From a bacterium (GTDB lineage: Bacteria; Cyanobacteriota; Vampirovibrionia; Obscuribacterales; Obscuribacteraceae): a DNA stretch of 64,000 nt. The position numbers and the translations under genes are program-made. Within the stretch, counting starts at the first letter, position 1. Every line of letters starts with the position of its first letter. The notes under the pieces were generated by a model. It did no database searches. It saw only the letters and a list, made by a program, of their open reading frames with translations, and was not told where the DNA came from. Location of the stretch: positions 62,001-126,000 of the forward strand of contig JAGOSY010000016.1 of NCBI GenBank assembly GCA_018062085.1. The letters run 5' to 3'. Positions 10,101 through 16,998 of this stretch are shown one piece after another.

Positions 10101-10287
10101 CTGCAGATGCCATGGTTTCACCATTGGCACCAGGCAAGCCCGCACTGACTGTGATGGTAGGAAAATCAACGGCGGGCAAATCGTTGACTGGCAAAGTAAC
10201 ATAGGCGATCAGACCAAAAATTACCAGTGCCACCATCAAGAGTGTCGTCATCACCGGACGCATAATGAAGAGGCGCGAAAGGTTCAC
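7144..10287 (-). CDS. mdtB: RND efflux pump inner-membrane permease, MdtB-like (HAE1 family)
   Basis: A 1047-aa HAE1 permease closely related to its downstream neighbour. It has FIMRPVMTTLLMVAL at the N-terminus, the Asp-Asp pair in GFIIDDAIVVLENIVRH and the lysine in VGIVKKNAIMMIDFAV. The start is GTG 10287, four bases after the TGA of the adaptor gene, so coupled translation is likely. The C-terminal tail after the last helix is long and basic (FVKDKAVFRLPRRARAD). With the adaptor and the MdtC-like subunit it would form an inner-membrane heteromeric pump. No outer-membrane channel is encoded in this operon; the TolC-like protein at 34-35.6 kb could serve (inference). Confidence 0.93.
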   Translation of the reverse strand: MNLSRLFIMRPVMTTLLMVALVIFGLIAYVTLPVNDLPAVDFPTITVSAGLPGANGETMASAVATPLEKQFSGIAGLESMNSTSATGITSITLQFDLNRSIDGAAQDVQAAIVAARPWLPASMPSPPTFRKVNPSDSPILFVALSSKTLPLYTVDEYAENVISPRLSMTSGVAQVQVMGSQIYAPHIQVDPRKLAAYGIGIDEVAAAIRQANVNLPTGTLHGPDTAYNIRVNGQLYNAEAFKPLIIAYRKGAPVRIRDVGTVIDSVQTDKVASWYNGHRGIILTVQRQPGTNTIEIVDSIKKMMPNFRAILPGSVDLEILYDRSVSIRRSVGDVKATLVITVFLVVLVIILALGSLPTTLIASVTLPIVLMGTFAAIKLFGFTLNNISLMALTLSVGFIIDDAIVVLENIVRHIEAGEPPLLAAVNGSREIGFTVVSMTVSLIAVFIPILFLGGIIGRLFFEFAVTISVAILISGFVALSLTPMLCARFLRAGSHRGWLHRLSDSLFGHLQAAYDYTLKPALRHKRLVVLSFLLMLAATGYLLKEVPKGFMPADDTGQIFGMTQAIEGISFSEMVRHQQMLADIVLKNESIRGAMSSVGASGPNQAVNQGRIFMVLKDRADRPGHATLDQVIQDLRKKTANVPGINLFMQNLGGIRIGGQLTKAQYQVTLSGSELQELYKASRDFEAKLKAMPNLQDVNSDLQVKNLQLNVEIDRDKCARLGINVQQVQDALNNAYSARQVSVIYTPTNQYWVILEVEPQYTEDPSMLHWFFVRAGNGQLVPLDTLAAVDRGAGPLLVNHLGQFPSVTVSFNLKPGVALSEAVAPVKELVASGLPEDITGSFQGTAQAFESSTQNLGALLLISIIVIYIVLGILYESFIHPITILSGLPSAGLGALLTLIIFNMNLDVYGFLGLILLVGIVKKNAIMMIDFAVDVQREQNLKTDVAIYQACLVRFRPIMMTTMAAILGSLPIAIGFGESGGSRQSLGMTIVGGLLVSQLVTLYITPVFYIYLDRFQRFVKDKAVFRLPRRARADGPTAPLEKFEDAK

Positions 10288-10291
10288 AGGT

Positions 10292-11830
10292 TCATTTGCC
10301 TATAACGTCAACTGCCTGGGTATCGCGTTGCACCTTAACCTTAGAGCCCGGGCTGAGCTGCAGCTGACCATCGGTGACAACAGTTTGACCGACACTGAGG
10401 CCATCCAAAACAGCAATGAATTCACCAGCACTCTGACCGAGCTTGACCTTAACCAAGTCAACTGTATTGTCAGGCTTGAGCACATAAACCGAATTGCCTT
10501 GCTGGGTGGTCTGTACTGCTCGCGCTGGCACCACTACCGATTTGCCAGCAGGTGGCATGGAAATTACTACATCAACGAACTGACCAGGAAAGAGTTTATG
10601 CCCAGCGTTATCGAAACTAGCACGCAATAAAATTGTGCCAGTATTAGTGTTGACTGTATTTTCCATGAACGAAATATGTCCCTTAACTGCCTCGGCTTTG
10701 CGACCTTCAACCAAAGCTTGGATCTTCAATGTGCCATTAGCCTGAGAACGACGCAAGTCGTTGAGGTACTGCTCCGGCACAGTTACATTGACATAAATCG
10801 GGTTAAGTTGAGCAATAGTAACAAGCGGAGTCGACGAATTGGGTGATACCACATTGCCTTCATAAACGTTAAGGCTTCCCGTGCGACCATCAAGAGGTGA
10901 ATAAATTTTGGTCCAGCTCAACTGTAGCCGAGCCTGATCAGCTAAACCCTGATCAGCGCCGAGATTCCCCTTGGCTGTTTCAATTGCAGCTCTATCGCCG
11001 CGAGTAACAGCTTGAGCATTCTCAACCATCTTCATATCGGCATCGATAGTAGCTTGAGCCTGAGCAGCGCTAGTGATAATTTGATCGCTCTGTTCTTTTG
11101 AGACCGCACCCTCGCGCACAAGTTCTGCATAGCGGGCCACCTGCACATCGGTATACTTAGCCTGGGCCTTGTCTTTTCGTAGATTAGCGTAGGCTTGGCC
11201 TATCATCGTCTCGTCACGAGCTAAATTTGCTTGAGCAGCTTCAACTTGAGCTTTATCCCGAGCAACATTACCCTCAGCCTGTGCCAGCGATGCCTGATAA
11301 GAGCGGGGGTCAATCTGAAATAGCAACTGACCTTTCTTGACAAACTCGCCTTGGGTGAAATGCACTTTCAGCAACTGGCCACCAACTTGTGGCGTGATAT
11401 TGACCACCGAGAATGGTGCGACATTGCCGATACTTCGCAGCTCAATGGGCAGGGCTTGCTCGCCAGAGACTGCCACCAAGACTGGCACTATTTTGTCTTT
11501 GACGCCCTTTTTATCTTTACTATCTTTGTTACCCTTTCCATCTTTACTGTCTCGCCCAGCTTGACCCAGTGCACCAGCGGGGCCGGCAGAACCTTCTTTG
11601 CTATCTTTGCCGTGGGTTAATGAATATACAGTTGCGGCGCTGCCAACTATCAATAAAACAATTAGCCCAACCAACACTACTTTGTTCGACTTGTTCGACT
11701 TCTTCGAGTTAGTTGAATTGACTGACTTAGTTGAATTAGTTGCGACCGCAGCAGTGGACGGCTCGAACTCACCTCCCACCTGGGGGTAAGGCTTGTCTCG
11801 CTTAATGCTGGTATCCAGTTCTTCTTTCAT
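10292..11830 (-). CDS. mdtA: RND periplasmic adaptor (membrane fusion protein), MdtA-like
   Basis: A 512-aa adaptor joining the RND pump to the outer-membrane channel. Core features are the lipoyl/barrel entry VNITPQVGGQLLKVHFTQGE and VKKGQLLFQIDPRSYQASLA, a long alpha-helical hairpin (about residues 170-300) and the return strand YSPLDGRTGSLNVYEGNVV. The N-terminus is unusual. About 50 Asn/Ser/Thr/Lys-rich cytoplasmic residues precede a single transmembrane helix (VVLVGLIVLLIVGSAATVY), followed by a Lys/Asp/Gly-rich linker of about 45 residues before the folded domain. ATG 11830 has GGGAAGAG upstream and sits 14 bases after the marR stop, so the four genes form an operon. Confidence 0.92.
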   Translation of the reverse strand: MKEELDTSIKRDKPYPQVGGEFEPSTAAVATNSTKSVNSTNSKKSNKSNKVVLVGLIVLLIVGSAATVYSLTHGKDSKEGSAGPAGALGQAGRDSKDGKGNKDSKDKKGVKDKIVPVLVAVSGEQALPIELRSIGNVAPFSVVNITPQVGGQLLKVHFTQGEFVKKGQLLFQIDPRSYQASLAQAEGNVARDKAQVEAAQANLARDETMIGQAYANLRKDKAQAKYTDVQVARYAELVREGAVSKEQSDQIITSAAQAQATIDADMKMVENAQAVTRGDRAAIETAKGNLGADQGLADQARLQLSWTKIYSPLDGRTGSLNVYEGNVVSPNSSTPLVTIAQLNPIYVNVTVPEQYLNDLRRSQANGTLKIQALVEGRKAEAVKGHISFMENTVNTNTGTILLRASFDNAGHKLFPGQFVDVVISMPPAGKSVVVPARAVQTTQQGNSVYVLKPDNTVDLVKVKLGQSAGEFIAVLDGLSVGQTVVTDGQLQLSPGSKVKVQRDTQAVDVIGK

Positions 11831-11844
11831 CTCTTCCCTTAAGC

Positions 11845-12351
11845 CTATATCTTAGCGTTCGCTTCAGTGAAAGCAGCCTTAAGCAAGGCAAGAGATTCTT
11901 CTATGCCAGCCAATTTGTCAGGTGGCAGTTGAGCTAGTACCCGAGATAACTCTTCAATGGCAACCGAGCGACTGCCGAGCAGGTGCTCTTCGCCAGCAAC
12001 AGTCAGACTGAGGATGACATTGCGACGACTGGTGGGGTCGTTGGTGCGGGCCACCATGCCAGCTTTAACTAATCGGTCAACCATGGTCGAGGCCGTGGCA
12101 TTGGCAACACCCAGAGATTCGGCCAAACGGCTCAAACCAGAGCCCGGACAATTTTTAATAAAAGCCATAACCCGCAGTTGGGGCAGCGATGCCGGCGTTT
12201 CAGCCTGGCGCAGAACATGGCTGCGAATGTAGTACATGATGTAAGGGACGGTTTCCATAACCTTGGCCGCCACCAGGCTGTTTCGGTCGGCTTTATCTCG
12301 GCTTGCCGGATCTACTTTTTCGCTGGCCGGTCTTGTGTCTGCTGCTTTCAC
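11845..12351 (-). CDS. MarR-family transcriptional regulator
   Basis: A 168-aa winged-helix repressor. The DNA-binding part reads CPGSGLSRLAESLGVANATA, then MVDRLVKAGMVARTNDPTSR (wing) and NVILSLTVAGEEHL. It starts at GTG 12351 with GGAGGGCT six bases upstream. It is the first gene of the efflux operon and most likely autorepresses it, releasing when a phenolic or drug ligand binds, as is typical of MarR proteins (inference). About 25 residues precede the first helix. Confidence 0.92.
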   Translation of the reverse strand: MKAADTRPASEKVDPASRDKADRNSLVAAKVMETVPYIMYYIRSHVLRQAETPASLPQLRVMAFIKNCPGSGLSRLAESLGVANATASTMVDRLVKAGMVARTNDPTSRRNVILSLTVAGEEHLLGSRSVAIEELSRVLAQLPPDKLAGIEESLALLKAAFTEANAKI

Positions 12352-12402
12352 GAGCCCTCCAGCCTAAATATTGCTTACTTAGATCTAATTACCACTATTC
12401 TT

Positions 12403-12431
12403 AGTATAGCTAACTATTAGAAAGGCTAACT
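12403..12431 (-). promoter_or_regulatory. Candidate promoter/operator of the marR-efflux operon
   Basis: TATACT (minus strand, 12403-12408) is a plausible -10 about 50 bases before the marR GTG. The -35 match is poor. GCTAACT occurs twice on the plus strand at 12409-12415 and 12425-12431, a direct repeat with 16-base period lying between -10 and -35. TAGT and ACTA form an imperfect inverted repeat around the -10. These are candidate MarR sites. Confidence 0.4.
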
Positions 12432-12488
12432 TATTTTTCGGAAGGGCATGATAGCGTTTTCGATTAACCACGAAAGGGGGAGGCAAAA

Positions 12489-13451
12489 ATGACCCATTAT
12501 CCCGAACTCTCCACAAGTTGCATGGTTGAAGAAGGTCCGCATGTGCGCGCCGTTGGATGGTTAAATCCACTTTTTCCTTTCGATACAGGCGACGTATCGC
12601 CCGAGCTGATATCTAAACTGCGGGAACACTGCACCAATCCATTCCAGCCCATGAGGCTGAGGGGATATCATGACTGCGAATTTAAATTGGACGAATCAAC
12701 TGAGTGCAAAGCGACAGGGCTCAAGAATATTTGGATACCTGGTGCCAACGGTTGCCTCTATGTTGCACCAGAGATGATTGTTCACTACATCGAAGTGCAC
12801 TCATATAGGCCGCCAGAAGAGTTTGTACAGGCCGCTCTGGCTGCGCCAGGTCAAAAGTCACCTCAGTACTGGCAAATGATGGCGCCGTTCGGCTACAGCG
12901 AGCCAGTTGTTTACGGTTTAGCCTTAAGCGCATATGAATCTCTGTCCGAACGAGATCGGCAATTGCGCGCCCAGGCAAGCCGTCGCACTCCTGAATGGGA
13001 GAAGGCAAATCCGGTTGAGGCAGCCATATATCGTGGCATGGAGCAAGCGGAGAAGGGTAACTTCGCTGAAGCCGCGAAGGAACTGGAATTGGCGGTTATC
13101 TCCAGAACCAACGATCAGAGTTTGCTTCTTGTGTTTGCCAACTCTTGTCAAAAGTGCGGCCGATTTCAGGACGCAATCAATGTATGCAGCGATCTGGTAG
13201 CGCGCAATCAGGAATATCCAGGCACCGTCACACGCGGCAAAGACGCCCTCTTAATTCGCGCGCTTGCATTTCAGGGCTTGCACGATTATACGAAAGCAAA
13301 AGCTGATTTTGCTGTAGTAGTCGATCGCGATGAATCATGTGTCGCTGCTTATGTCGGTCTCAGCGAGTGCAGCGCAGCCCAGGGGCTCGCAGCAGAAGCT
13401 GAAGCTTATCTTGAGCAAGCGAGAAGACTAGGACTCACTTCTGGCCAGTAG
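12489..13451 (+). CDS. Uncharacterised N-domain (DUF7919-like) fused to TPR repeats
   Basis: A 320-aa protein with a strong ribosome-binding site (AGGGGGAGG) before ATG. Residues 20-125 resemble a widespread small domain of unknown function, recognisable by WLNPLFPFDTGDV, RGYHDCEF, IWIPGANGCLYVAPEMIVHY and SYRPPEEFVQA. I believe it is catalogued as DUF7919, but this needs a search. Residues about 180-315 are TPR-like helices (GMEQAEKGNFAEAAKELELA, ALAFQGLHDYTKAKADFAVV). No signal peptide, so probably cytosolic. It is divergent from marR and precedes the first RES module on the same strand by 105 bases. Function unknown; I know such N-domains from proteins without an assigned activity. Confidence 0.8.
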   Translation: MTHYPELSTSCMVEEGPHVRAVGWLNPLFPFDTGDVSPELISKLREHCTNPFQPMRLRGYHDCEFKLDESTECKATGLKNIWIPGANGCLYVAPEMIVHYIEVHSYRPPEEFVQAALAAPGQKSPQYWQMMAPFGYSEPVVYGLALSAYESLSERDRQLRAQASRRTPEWEKANPVEAAIYRGMEQAEKGNFAEAAKELELAVISRTNDQSLLLVFANSCQKCGRFQDAINVCSDLVARNQEYPGTVTRGKDALLIRALAFQGLHDYTKAKADFAVVVDRDESCVAAYVGLSECSAAQGLAAEAEAYLEQARRLGLTSGQ

Positions 13452-13556
13452 GCCCAAAAGCTGGTCGAGTGAATAGATTACCGCTTCGTCAAGCGTGCAC
13501 AGTCGACACGCCTGCCGCAACGGGTTACTCTAGAAGAAAGCCATTGGAACACCATC

Positions 13557-14174
13557 ATGAAGCTTCGAGCGAGAGAGCAAAATTTAGCCATAGACGCCTT
13601 GCGCAAATATTTTCAAGATGTGGGCAATGACGAGGAAGTAGCACGAGCCTACGCTGATACGCTAGGACCCGAGGGCACGGCGTACCTGCTTGAACGGATA
13701 ACAGGCAAAATGTCAGAAAGTAATGAAATGCTCGATCCCAGCTTGGCTGAGTTTTTAGGCACCAAAAATTTCAGCGACAAAGAAAAAAAGACACTAGAAA
13801 TAAACAGCTTATTTAACTATTTCAAGCGCAGACGTGAACTTCTGGCAAGTTCCATAGGCTCCGTTGAGGCGGCTGAAATGCTTGGCGTCTCTAAACAGAC
13901 GATTCACGACCGTATACGAGACAACAAATTAATTGGATTGGTGGAATCCAACGTCATGCGCCTTCCATTATTTCAATTCGATCCTGCTGGTCCTAATGGT
14001 GCCGTAGCTGGATTAGGAGACGTTCTCAAGGAACTTTCCGGAAGTTTGCTTGGTAAAGTAGCATGGCTAGTAAGTGCAAATGCAGTATTAGACGGGAAGG
14101 CACCAATAGAAGTAATGAAATGCGGAGACCTTGAGCGGGTGCTACGCGAAGCTCGTTCTGTTGGCGTAGCCTAA
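13557..14174 (+). CDS. Xre/ParS-type antitoxin of RES module 1
   Basis: A 205-aa antitoxin-like protein. Residues about 100-128 form a helix-turn-helix (GSVEAAEMLGVSKQTIHDRI). The C-terminal 45 residues resemble the MbcA/ParS/Xre toxin-binding domain: VAWLVSANAVLDGKAPIEVM then KCGDLERVLREA. The N-terminal 90 residues are helical and unassigned. The gene is followed directly by a RES-domain toxin: the stop TAA at 14172-14174 abuts ATG 14175. In known RES-Xre systems the antitoxin blocks the RES active site and represses its own operon. The family is divergent here, so the call rests on the helix-turn-helix, the C-terminal motif and the RES partner together. Confidence 0.82.
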   Translation: MKLRAREQNLAIDALRKYFQDVGNDEEVARAYADTLGPEGTAYLLERITGKMSESNEMLDPSLAEFLGTKNFSDKEKKTLEINSLFNYFKRRRELLASSIGSVEAAEMLGVSKQTIHDRIRDNKLIGLVESNVMRLPLFQFDPAGPNGAVAGLGDVLKELSGSLLGKVAWLVSANAVLDGKAPIEVMKCGDLERVLREARSVGVA

Positions 14175-14801
14175 ATGGTGAGAATAGCTCCGCCGCCACC
14201 AGTGGTGCCGCCAAATCCAAAATGGTTCACGGCTGAAGCAGGAACTCGTTTTGTTCGCATGTACGATCCTGCGCAATTTAGTGCGACACCAGTAGGGTTT
14301 CGTAGGCACGGACCACACAAGCGATTCGATCATCACAATGAAGGCATACCTGCACAAGACGCAGACCATTCAATTTTATACGCAGGTAAAACCTTTTCAG
14401 GCTGCCTGCTCGAGATCTTTGGCGATACCAAAATAGTTAAATGTGGCAAGTGGGAGATTGTCGTTTTTGAAATCGAACGTGAGCTATCACTTCTTGACCT
14501 TCGAGGTGATGGAGCTCTGAGAGCCGGCTCTGTAGCAGCTTTGTGCAAAGACAGCGTTCACTCTCTTAGCCAGAAATGGTCACGCTATTTTTATCAAAAC
14601 CCATTCTTGTATAGCGAAATAGATGGCCTGATCTTTGGAAATGCTCATAACGACGAGCTAGCGCTTGTATTATACGAGCGCTGCAAGAGCAGTCTAAGGC
14701 TAATTATCAATATTCCGCTGGCAAGCAAGAACCTCAGATACAGCTTATTGAAAATAGCGTCAGACCTTGGTTTTGTTATAGAGCCAGAAAGAGGTAGTTA
14801 A
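14175..14801 (+). CDS. RES-domain toxin 1
   Basis: A 208-aa RES-family protein. Characteristic segments are TRFVRMYDP (conserved Arg), KRFDHHNE, then ILYAGKTFSGCLLEIFGD (conserved Tyr and Glu) and the later SEIDGLIFGNAHNDELALVL. RES toxins characterised elsewhere (for example MbcT) phosphorolyse or degrade NAD+, and relatives ADP-ribosylate targets. I infer NAD+ consumption; the exact reaction is not visible. The first 20 residues are proline-rich (PPPPVVPPNP), which is uncommon. The ATG abuts the antitoxin stop codon, so translation should be coupled. Confidence 0.88.
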   Translation: MVRIAPPPPVVPPNPKWFTAEAGTRFVRMYDPAQFSATPVGFRRHGPHKRFDHHNEGIPAQDADHSILYAGKTFSGCLLEIFGDTKIVKCGKWEIVVFEIERELSLLDLRGDGALRAGSVAALCKDSVHSLSQKWSRYFYQNPFLYSEIDGLIFGNAHNDELALVLYERCKSSLRLIINIPLASKNLRYSLLKIASDLGFVIEPERGS

Positions 14802-15186
14802 CGCCCGTGGACAATACTGATATCGAGTCTACCAGAGCGCAAAGAAAGTACCGATAGTGACTTGCCCCCCGAAAGTTGATCAACCTCAAAAGTCACAGCT
14901 GCTTTCAGTTTGTCATTTAACTACATTTGGCTAGCTTTGTAGAACATTGATAAAGTGACTGGATAAGTGACACAAAATCGACTGTTTTTGCTTCGAAACA
15001 GAATATCCCGCAAACGGCCGTATGCCTTACAGCTGTCGACGAACACGGGCAAAGGCATGACTTAACAGATTTTTTGAAGTTTGCTGAACACGTCTATTAA
15101 AAATAGCACCTTAGATAATACGGCGCAGACTAAGCAGCAATCACTTCCACTTTAGGCGTTATACCGGGGTAAAATAGGCGGATTTA
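14802..15186. other. Intergenic stretch between the two RES modules
   Basis: 385 bases without a supportable ORF, RNA gene or transposon remnant. The segment separates the two toxin-antitoxin pairs and ends just before the extended -10 promoter of the second. TACC-GG-GGTA at about 15163-15172 is a small inverted repeat that could be an operator half. Confidence 0.5.
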
Positions 15187-15195
15187 TGGTATAAT
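15187..15195 (+). promoter_or_regulatory. Extended -10 promoter of RES module 2
   Basis: TGGTATAAT matches the extended -10 consensus (TG, one base, TATAAT) exactly. It lies 31 bases before ATG 15227. No convincing -35 is present, which extended -10 promoters tolerate. Confidence 0.6.
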
Positions 15196-15226
15196 CGAAA
15201 ATAGTTACTGACTCGGGGCACACTTC

Positions 15227-15979
15227 ATGACACTAAGTATGGCAAAAGGGTTAGTGCTGGACGCTGATACCTGCAAGACCCAACAGAACATAAAGCAAGT
15301 CGAAGCTGATGACTTCGATATTAAATTTGCCAGCTCGCGTGAGGAATTCAATAGATCTGCTGCCAACGGTTCAGTCGATTTTGTAATTATTCATGAACTA
15401 CCGAACACTAAGGGGCTCGATCTAGTCAACGAAGTTAGACAGGTAGCACCGGTAATGCCTATGATACTTCTGTGCGAAGCAGCCTCTGGAACATGGGCTC
15501 AGTCAGCTTCATACCCGCAACTGGAGGTGGTTAACATTGAGGCACCACCTCAAGAAATTCGACACCGCATCTCTAAGCTATTGCAATTTAAACCCAGACA
15601 CTCCTTGCCCAAAACACGCACAGTGGTTGATCCGCTCCCAGTACTACGGAGTAAAAGTGGCAGGTTAGATGCAGAGCGAATCTCGCTATACTTCGGTATT
15701 ACTTTGAGCGATCTGGCCCGTGGGTTGAACAAAAGTTACAGCACAATTCATAAGACGCCTGATGCTCCGGCGTTGCAGGCTTCGTTGTATCCGTTTGAAC
15801 GAATTGCTTCAGCTATCAAAATAATCACTGGCGGTAAGCTTGAACAAGGCTTGAAAATTTGGTTGAATGCGCCAAACAAAGCATTTCCTGCGAGTTTACC
15901 TGTGGAGCTAATCAAACAGGGGCACGCAAGCATGTTGGCCGACATGCTCGAAGATGTGCTGTTAGGGCATCCTGGCTAA
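15227..15979 (+). CDS. Pseudo-receiver domain fused to ParS/Xre-type antitoxin (RES module 2)
   Basis: A 250-aa two-domain protein. Residues 7-120 follow the alternating strand/helix pattern of a response-regulator receiver: GLVLDADT (acidic pocket Asp12, Asp14), DFVIIHELPNTKGLDLVNEV, PMILLCEAAS, VVNIEAPPQEIRHRISKLL. The phosphoacceptor aspartate is replaced by His56, the conserved Thr by Cys83 and the conserved Lys by Ala106, so aspartyl phosphorylation is not expected. Residues about 143-185 resemble an Xre-like helix-turn-helix region (ERISLYFGITLSDLARGLN). Residues 190-248 match the MbcA/ParS/Xre toxin-binding domain (IWLNAPNKAFPASLPVELIK then QGHASMLADMLED). It lies one base before a RES toxin. 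The receiver may sense a partner or ligand and gate toxin neutralisation (inference). Confidence 0.85.
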   Translation: MTLSMAKGLVLDADTCKTQQNIKQVEADDFDIKFASSREEFNRSAANGSVDFVIIHELPNTKGLDLVNEVRQVAPVMPMILLCEAASGTWAQSASYPQLEVVNIEAPPQEIRHRISKLLQFKPRHSLPKTRTVVDPLPVLRSKSGRLDAERISLYFGITLSDLARGLNKSYSTIHKTPDAPALQASLYPFERIASAIKIITGGKLEQGLKIWLNAPNKAFPASLPVELIKQGHASMLADMLEDVLLGHPG

Positions 15980-15980
15980 A

Positions 15981-16598
15981 ATGGAAACACCAGACATTCT
16001 GGCAACTGTGCTGCTCACTCTTCCAGCAGTGCCAATTAACAGTACCTATCACAGATCTGTAGCTAATGCTTCGCTGTACCAAGGCAGACGCAGACCCAAG
16101 TATCTTTATGCTCTAGGGCCTGGGCGAGAAGGTGCCCGCTTCACGCCCAAAGGTGGGCCACCATGCTTATATGTCTCCGCTGAACCAGTCACTACGCTAT
16201 CTGAGGCCACCGGTATAGCGTCCGCTCTTGTTCTTGCCGGATTAGCTATTCCTCAGCCAATGAGTTCATTCAGCATGACTGTATACTTGCATCGAGGATT
16301 GTTAGATCTGACAGATACTGAAGTGCTGGCTAAACTCGGCACTGACCTTACCGAACTTGATGGGCCCTGGGAGCAACAGGTAATCAACGGAGACCCAGTA
16401 CCTACACAGATTTTGGCAACTGCAGCCTACGCCTCTAAACGCTTTCAGGTCATACGTTTCTATTCTCACGAAGACCCAGGGAAAGTGAATATAGTGATCT
16501 GGACCGAGATGGTCAAGTCACCGTCAGCGGTGGTGGTTATTGATGGCACCAGCACCATAAACGAACGCATTCCACGAATTCATAAGAAACGAGTTTAG
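15981..16598 (+). CDS. RES-domain toxin 2
   Basis: A 205-aa RES protein of a different subgroup from toxin 1. Conserved stretches are YHRSVAN (Arg), KYLYALGPGREGARFTPKGG, and PCLYVSAEPVTTLSEATG (Tyr and Glu). The C-terminal half (GPWEQQVINGDPVPTQILAT, YSHEDPGKVNIVIWTEM) matches the family's second conserved region. Probable NAD+-consuming toxin neutralised by the preceding receiver-fused antitoxin. The ATG follows the antitoxin TAA after one base. Sequence similarity to toxin 1 is low, so the two modules look like separate acquisitions rather than a recent duplication. Confidence 0.87.
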   Translation: METPDILATVLLTLPAVPINSTYHRSVANASLYQGRRRPKYLYALGPGREGARFTPKGGPPCLYVSAEPVTTLSEATGIASALVLAGLAIPQPMSSFSMTVYLHRGLLDLTDTEVLAKLGTDLTELDGPWEQQVINGDPVPTQILATAAYASKRFQVIRFYSHEDPGKVNIVIWTEMVKSPSAVVVIDGTSTINERIPRIHKKRV

Positions 16599-16635
16599 AT
16601 CCACTGACTGCGATACGTGCACACGGTTTTGTCAA

Positions 16636-16676
16636 ACTCCGATGCTGCGGGGCTTGTCGCTGACCATTATCGGAGT
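16636..16676 (+). terminator. Weak hairpin after RES module 2
   Basis: Perfect 8-base inverted repeat ACTCCGAT (16636-16643) and ATCGGAGT (16669-16676) with a 25-base loop, 38 bases after the toxin stop. A short T-run (GTTTTC) follows after six bases. The long loop makes this a weak terminator candidate only. Confidence 0.3.
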
Positions 16677-16998
16677 CAGCTGTTTTCAAAGGGAATCGCT
16701 CCATAGGTTTCAATGGCGTTCAATAAATGATTTCTAAATTCAGGTGGAAGTGGATGCTTGGGAAACAACGAATCGAAGAGAGCATACTCTGACTACGAAT
16801 TCGACGTGGCTTCCAGCTGTTCTTGGTAGTAACTTTGGCCAAAGATAATCCAAGTGCTTGTTTGTTTGCCCGAATGGCCAACGAAGGTTATTCAATAGAG
16901 AAAGGCTGCAAAGAGCTTGGCCACTCTAGTGGAATACACTCCCGCACTCGACAACTGAATTGTGCTACTTTTCAAGCAATTCGTCGGGAGCCTAAGAC
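16677..16998. other. Intergenic stretch, no gene recognised
   Basis: About 320 bases. A 65-codon frame (16823-17020) crosses it, but it has no ribosome-binding site, no recognisable domain and runs into the next gene. It could be a decayed gene, but nothing in it supports a name. Confidence 0.5.
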
